Origin: an uncultured Spirochaetaceae bacterium
GTDB taxonomy: Bacteria > Spirochaetota > Spirochaetia > Sphaerochaetales > Sphaerochaetaceae
Direction: 5' to 3'
Length of the DNA stretch: 39,004 nucleotides
NCBI GenBank assembly: GCA_944389275.1
Contig: CALXLT010000008.1
Location: 1 to 39,004, forward strand
Below, in pieces: positions 38,688 to 39,004 of the stretch (positions are counted from its first letter, which is position 1; each line of letters begins with the position of its first letter). The notes below the pieces were generated by a model. The model did no database searches and was not told the DNA's origin. It saw only the letters and a program-made list of their open reading frames with translations. Made by a program: the position numbers and the translations under genes.

Positions 38688-38796
38688 TTTGCACAATGCA
38701 ATGTCGATATTTTTGCAAAGTGGGAATCTTTTGCATTAAATAGCGATTAATGCATGTTTTTCCGCGTTGTTGGCAAAATAATGCCATAATGCAAAA
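38688..38796. promoter_or_regulatory. Cluster of TGCATTA-type palindromes between lyases and transporter
   Basis: A perfect inverted repeat TGCATTAA (38732-38739) / TTAATGCA (38747-38754) with a 7-nt spacer. Related elements are TTGCA/TGCAA near 38690-38702, TGGCA/TGCCA (38771-38786) and TAATGCAAAA (38787-38796), the reverse complement of the TTTTGCATTA at about 38729-38738. Such repetition in a divergent intergenic region suggests binding sites for one regulator controlling both units. The regulator is not in the window. Confidence 0.6.
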
Positions 38797-38850
38797 TATT
38801 GTTTATTGCGTTCACGAGAAAGTGGCCTTACCGTCTTCTCAAGTCAAGCC

Positions 38851-38867
38851 GCGGCGTACCATGCCGC
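38851..38867 (+). promoter_or_regulatory. Leader hairpin just before the ribosome site
   Basis: GCGGC (38851-38855) and GCCGC (38863-38867) pair around GTACCAT, 3 nt before AGGAGG (38871-38876). It could protect the mRNA 5' end or tune translation of the binding protein. Confidence 0.4.
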
Positions 38868-38885
38868 AAAAGGAGGCTAGGAACA

Positions 38886-39004
38886 ATGAAACGTTTTCTT
38901 TCAGTTGCTTTGGTAGTTCTTCTTTCCGTATCTTTCCTCTTCGCGGGTGGATCGAAGGAAGCTGCAGTCCAGGATGATGGTCCTGTGAGGATGGAATGGC
39001 TTGT
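38886..39004 (+). CDS. ABC substrate-binding protein, N-terminus only
   Basis: The first 39 residues of an exported binding protein, cut by the window edge. Signal peptide with a Val/Leu-rich core, then AGGSKEA as in the binding protein at 21752, then the start of the mature domain. AGGAGG lies 9 nt upstream. Its position divergent from two intracellular lyases suggests it binds the oligosaccharides those enzymes cleave; the family of the missing part cannot be judged. Confidence 0.75.
   Translation, partial: MKRFLSVALVVLLSVSFLFAGGSKEAAVQDDGPVRMEWL

Noticed and set aside
1..39004. CRISPR array, prophage or integron
   Set aside because: No regularly spaced direct repeats, phage structural genes, integrase or att-like duplications were found on reading both strands.

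Overview
The window looks like a chromosomal segment of a host-associated (gut-type) spirochaete of the Spirochaetales/Sphaerochaeta-Treponema kind. This is an inference. It rests on many small Cys-lipoproteins, on substrate-binding proteins that share an N-terminus ending AGGSKEA (about 21752 and 38886), on a DNA topoisomerase I with Toprim-C repeats, and on very tight packing with overlapping genes. No rRNA, prophage, CRISPR array or complete insertion sequence is present.

Layout. 1-1283: a lipoprotein. 1290-2980: an A+T-richer accessory patch with an orphan helix-turn-helix gene, a structured non-coding stretch, a 31-residue holin-like peptide gene framed by inverted repeats and an antisense promoter (a type I toxin-antitoxin candidate), a hypothetical minus-strand gene, and a second copy of the toxin leader motif before another hydrophobic ORF. 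2973-9426: a truncated PfkB-like gene, a Cof-type HAD phosphatase, ApbE, a methyltransferase, an HtrA-like protease and uvrB. 9423-14604 (minus): thiBPQ under a TPP riboswitch, apparently continuing into a small exported protein and a caspase-fold lipoprotein. 14694-20414: a lipoprotein, nnr, a membrane protein, a NUDIX hydrolase, ilvE, tRNA-Arg(CCT) and rpsD. 20594-27836: a LacI-type regulator divergent from a seven-gene operon made of a binding protein, two permeases, two ATPases and a split transketolase. 27904-34538: two exported hypotheticals, topA, a guanine deaminase behind a purine (guanine-type) riboswitch, and an aroB-family gene. 34563-39004: two heparinase II/III-family lyases (minus) divergent from a sugar-type binding protein cut by the window edge.

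How it works together. Three blocks are uptake-plus-metabolism modules with local control. They are thiamine import (TPP riboswitch), an unassigned substrate (LacI operator, ABC importer, transketolase), and acidic-polysaccharide oligomers (ABC importer, two lyases lacking signal peptides, palindromic sites between). The purine riboswitch places guanine deaminase under guanine control.

The most interesting signals are the seven-gene transporter-transketolase operon with an asymmetric ATPase pair, the riboswitch-guanine deaminase pairing, the type I toxin-antitoxin candidate, and about ten genes without Shine-Dalgarno sequences in which a TANNNT hexamer ends 6-7 nt before the start codon, suggesting leaderless mRNAs.
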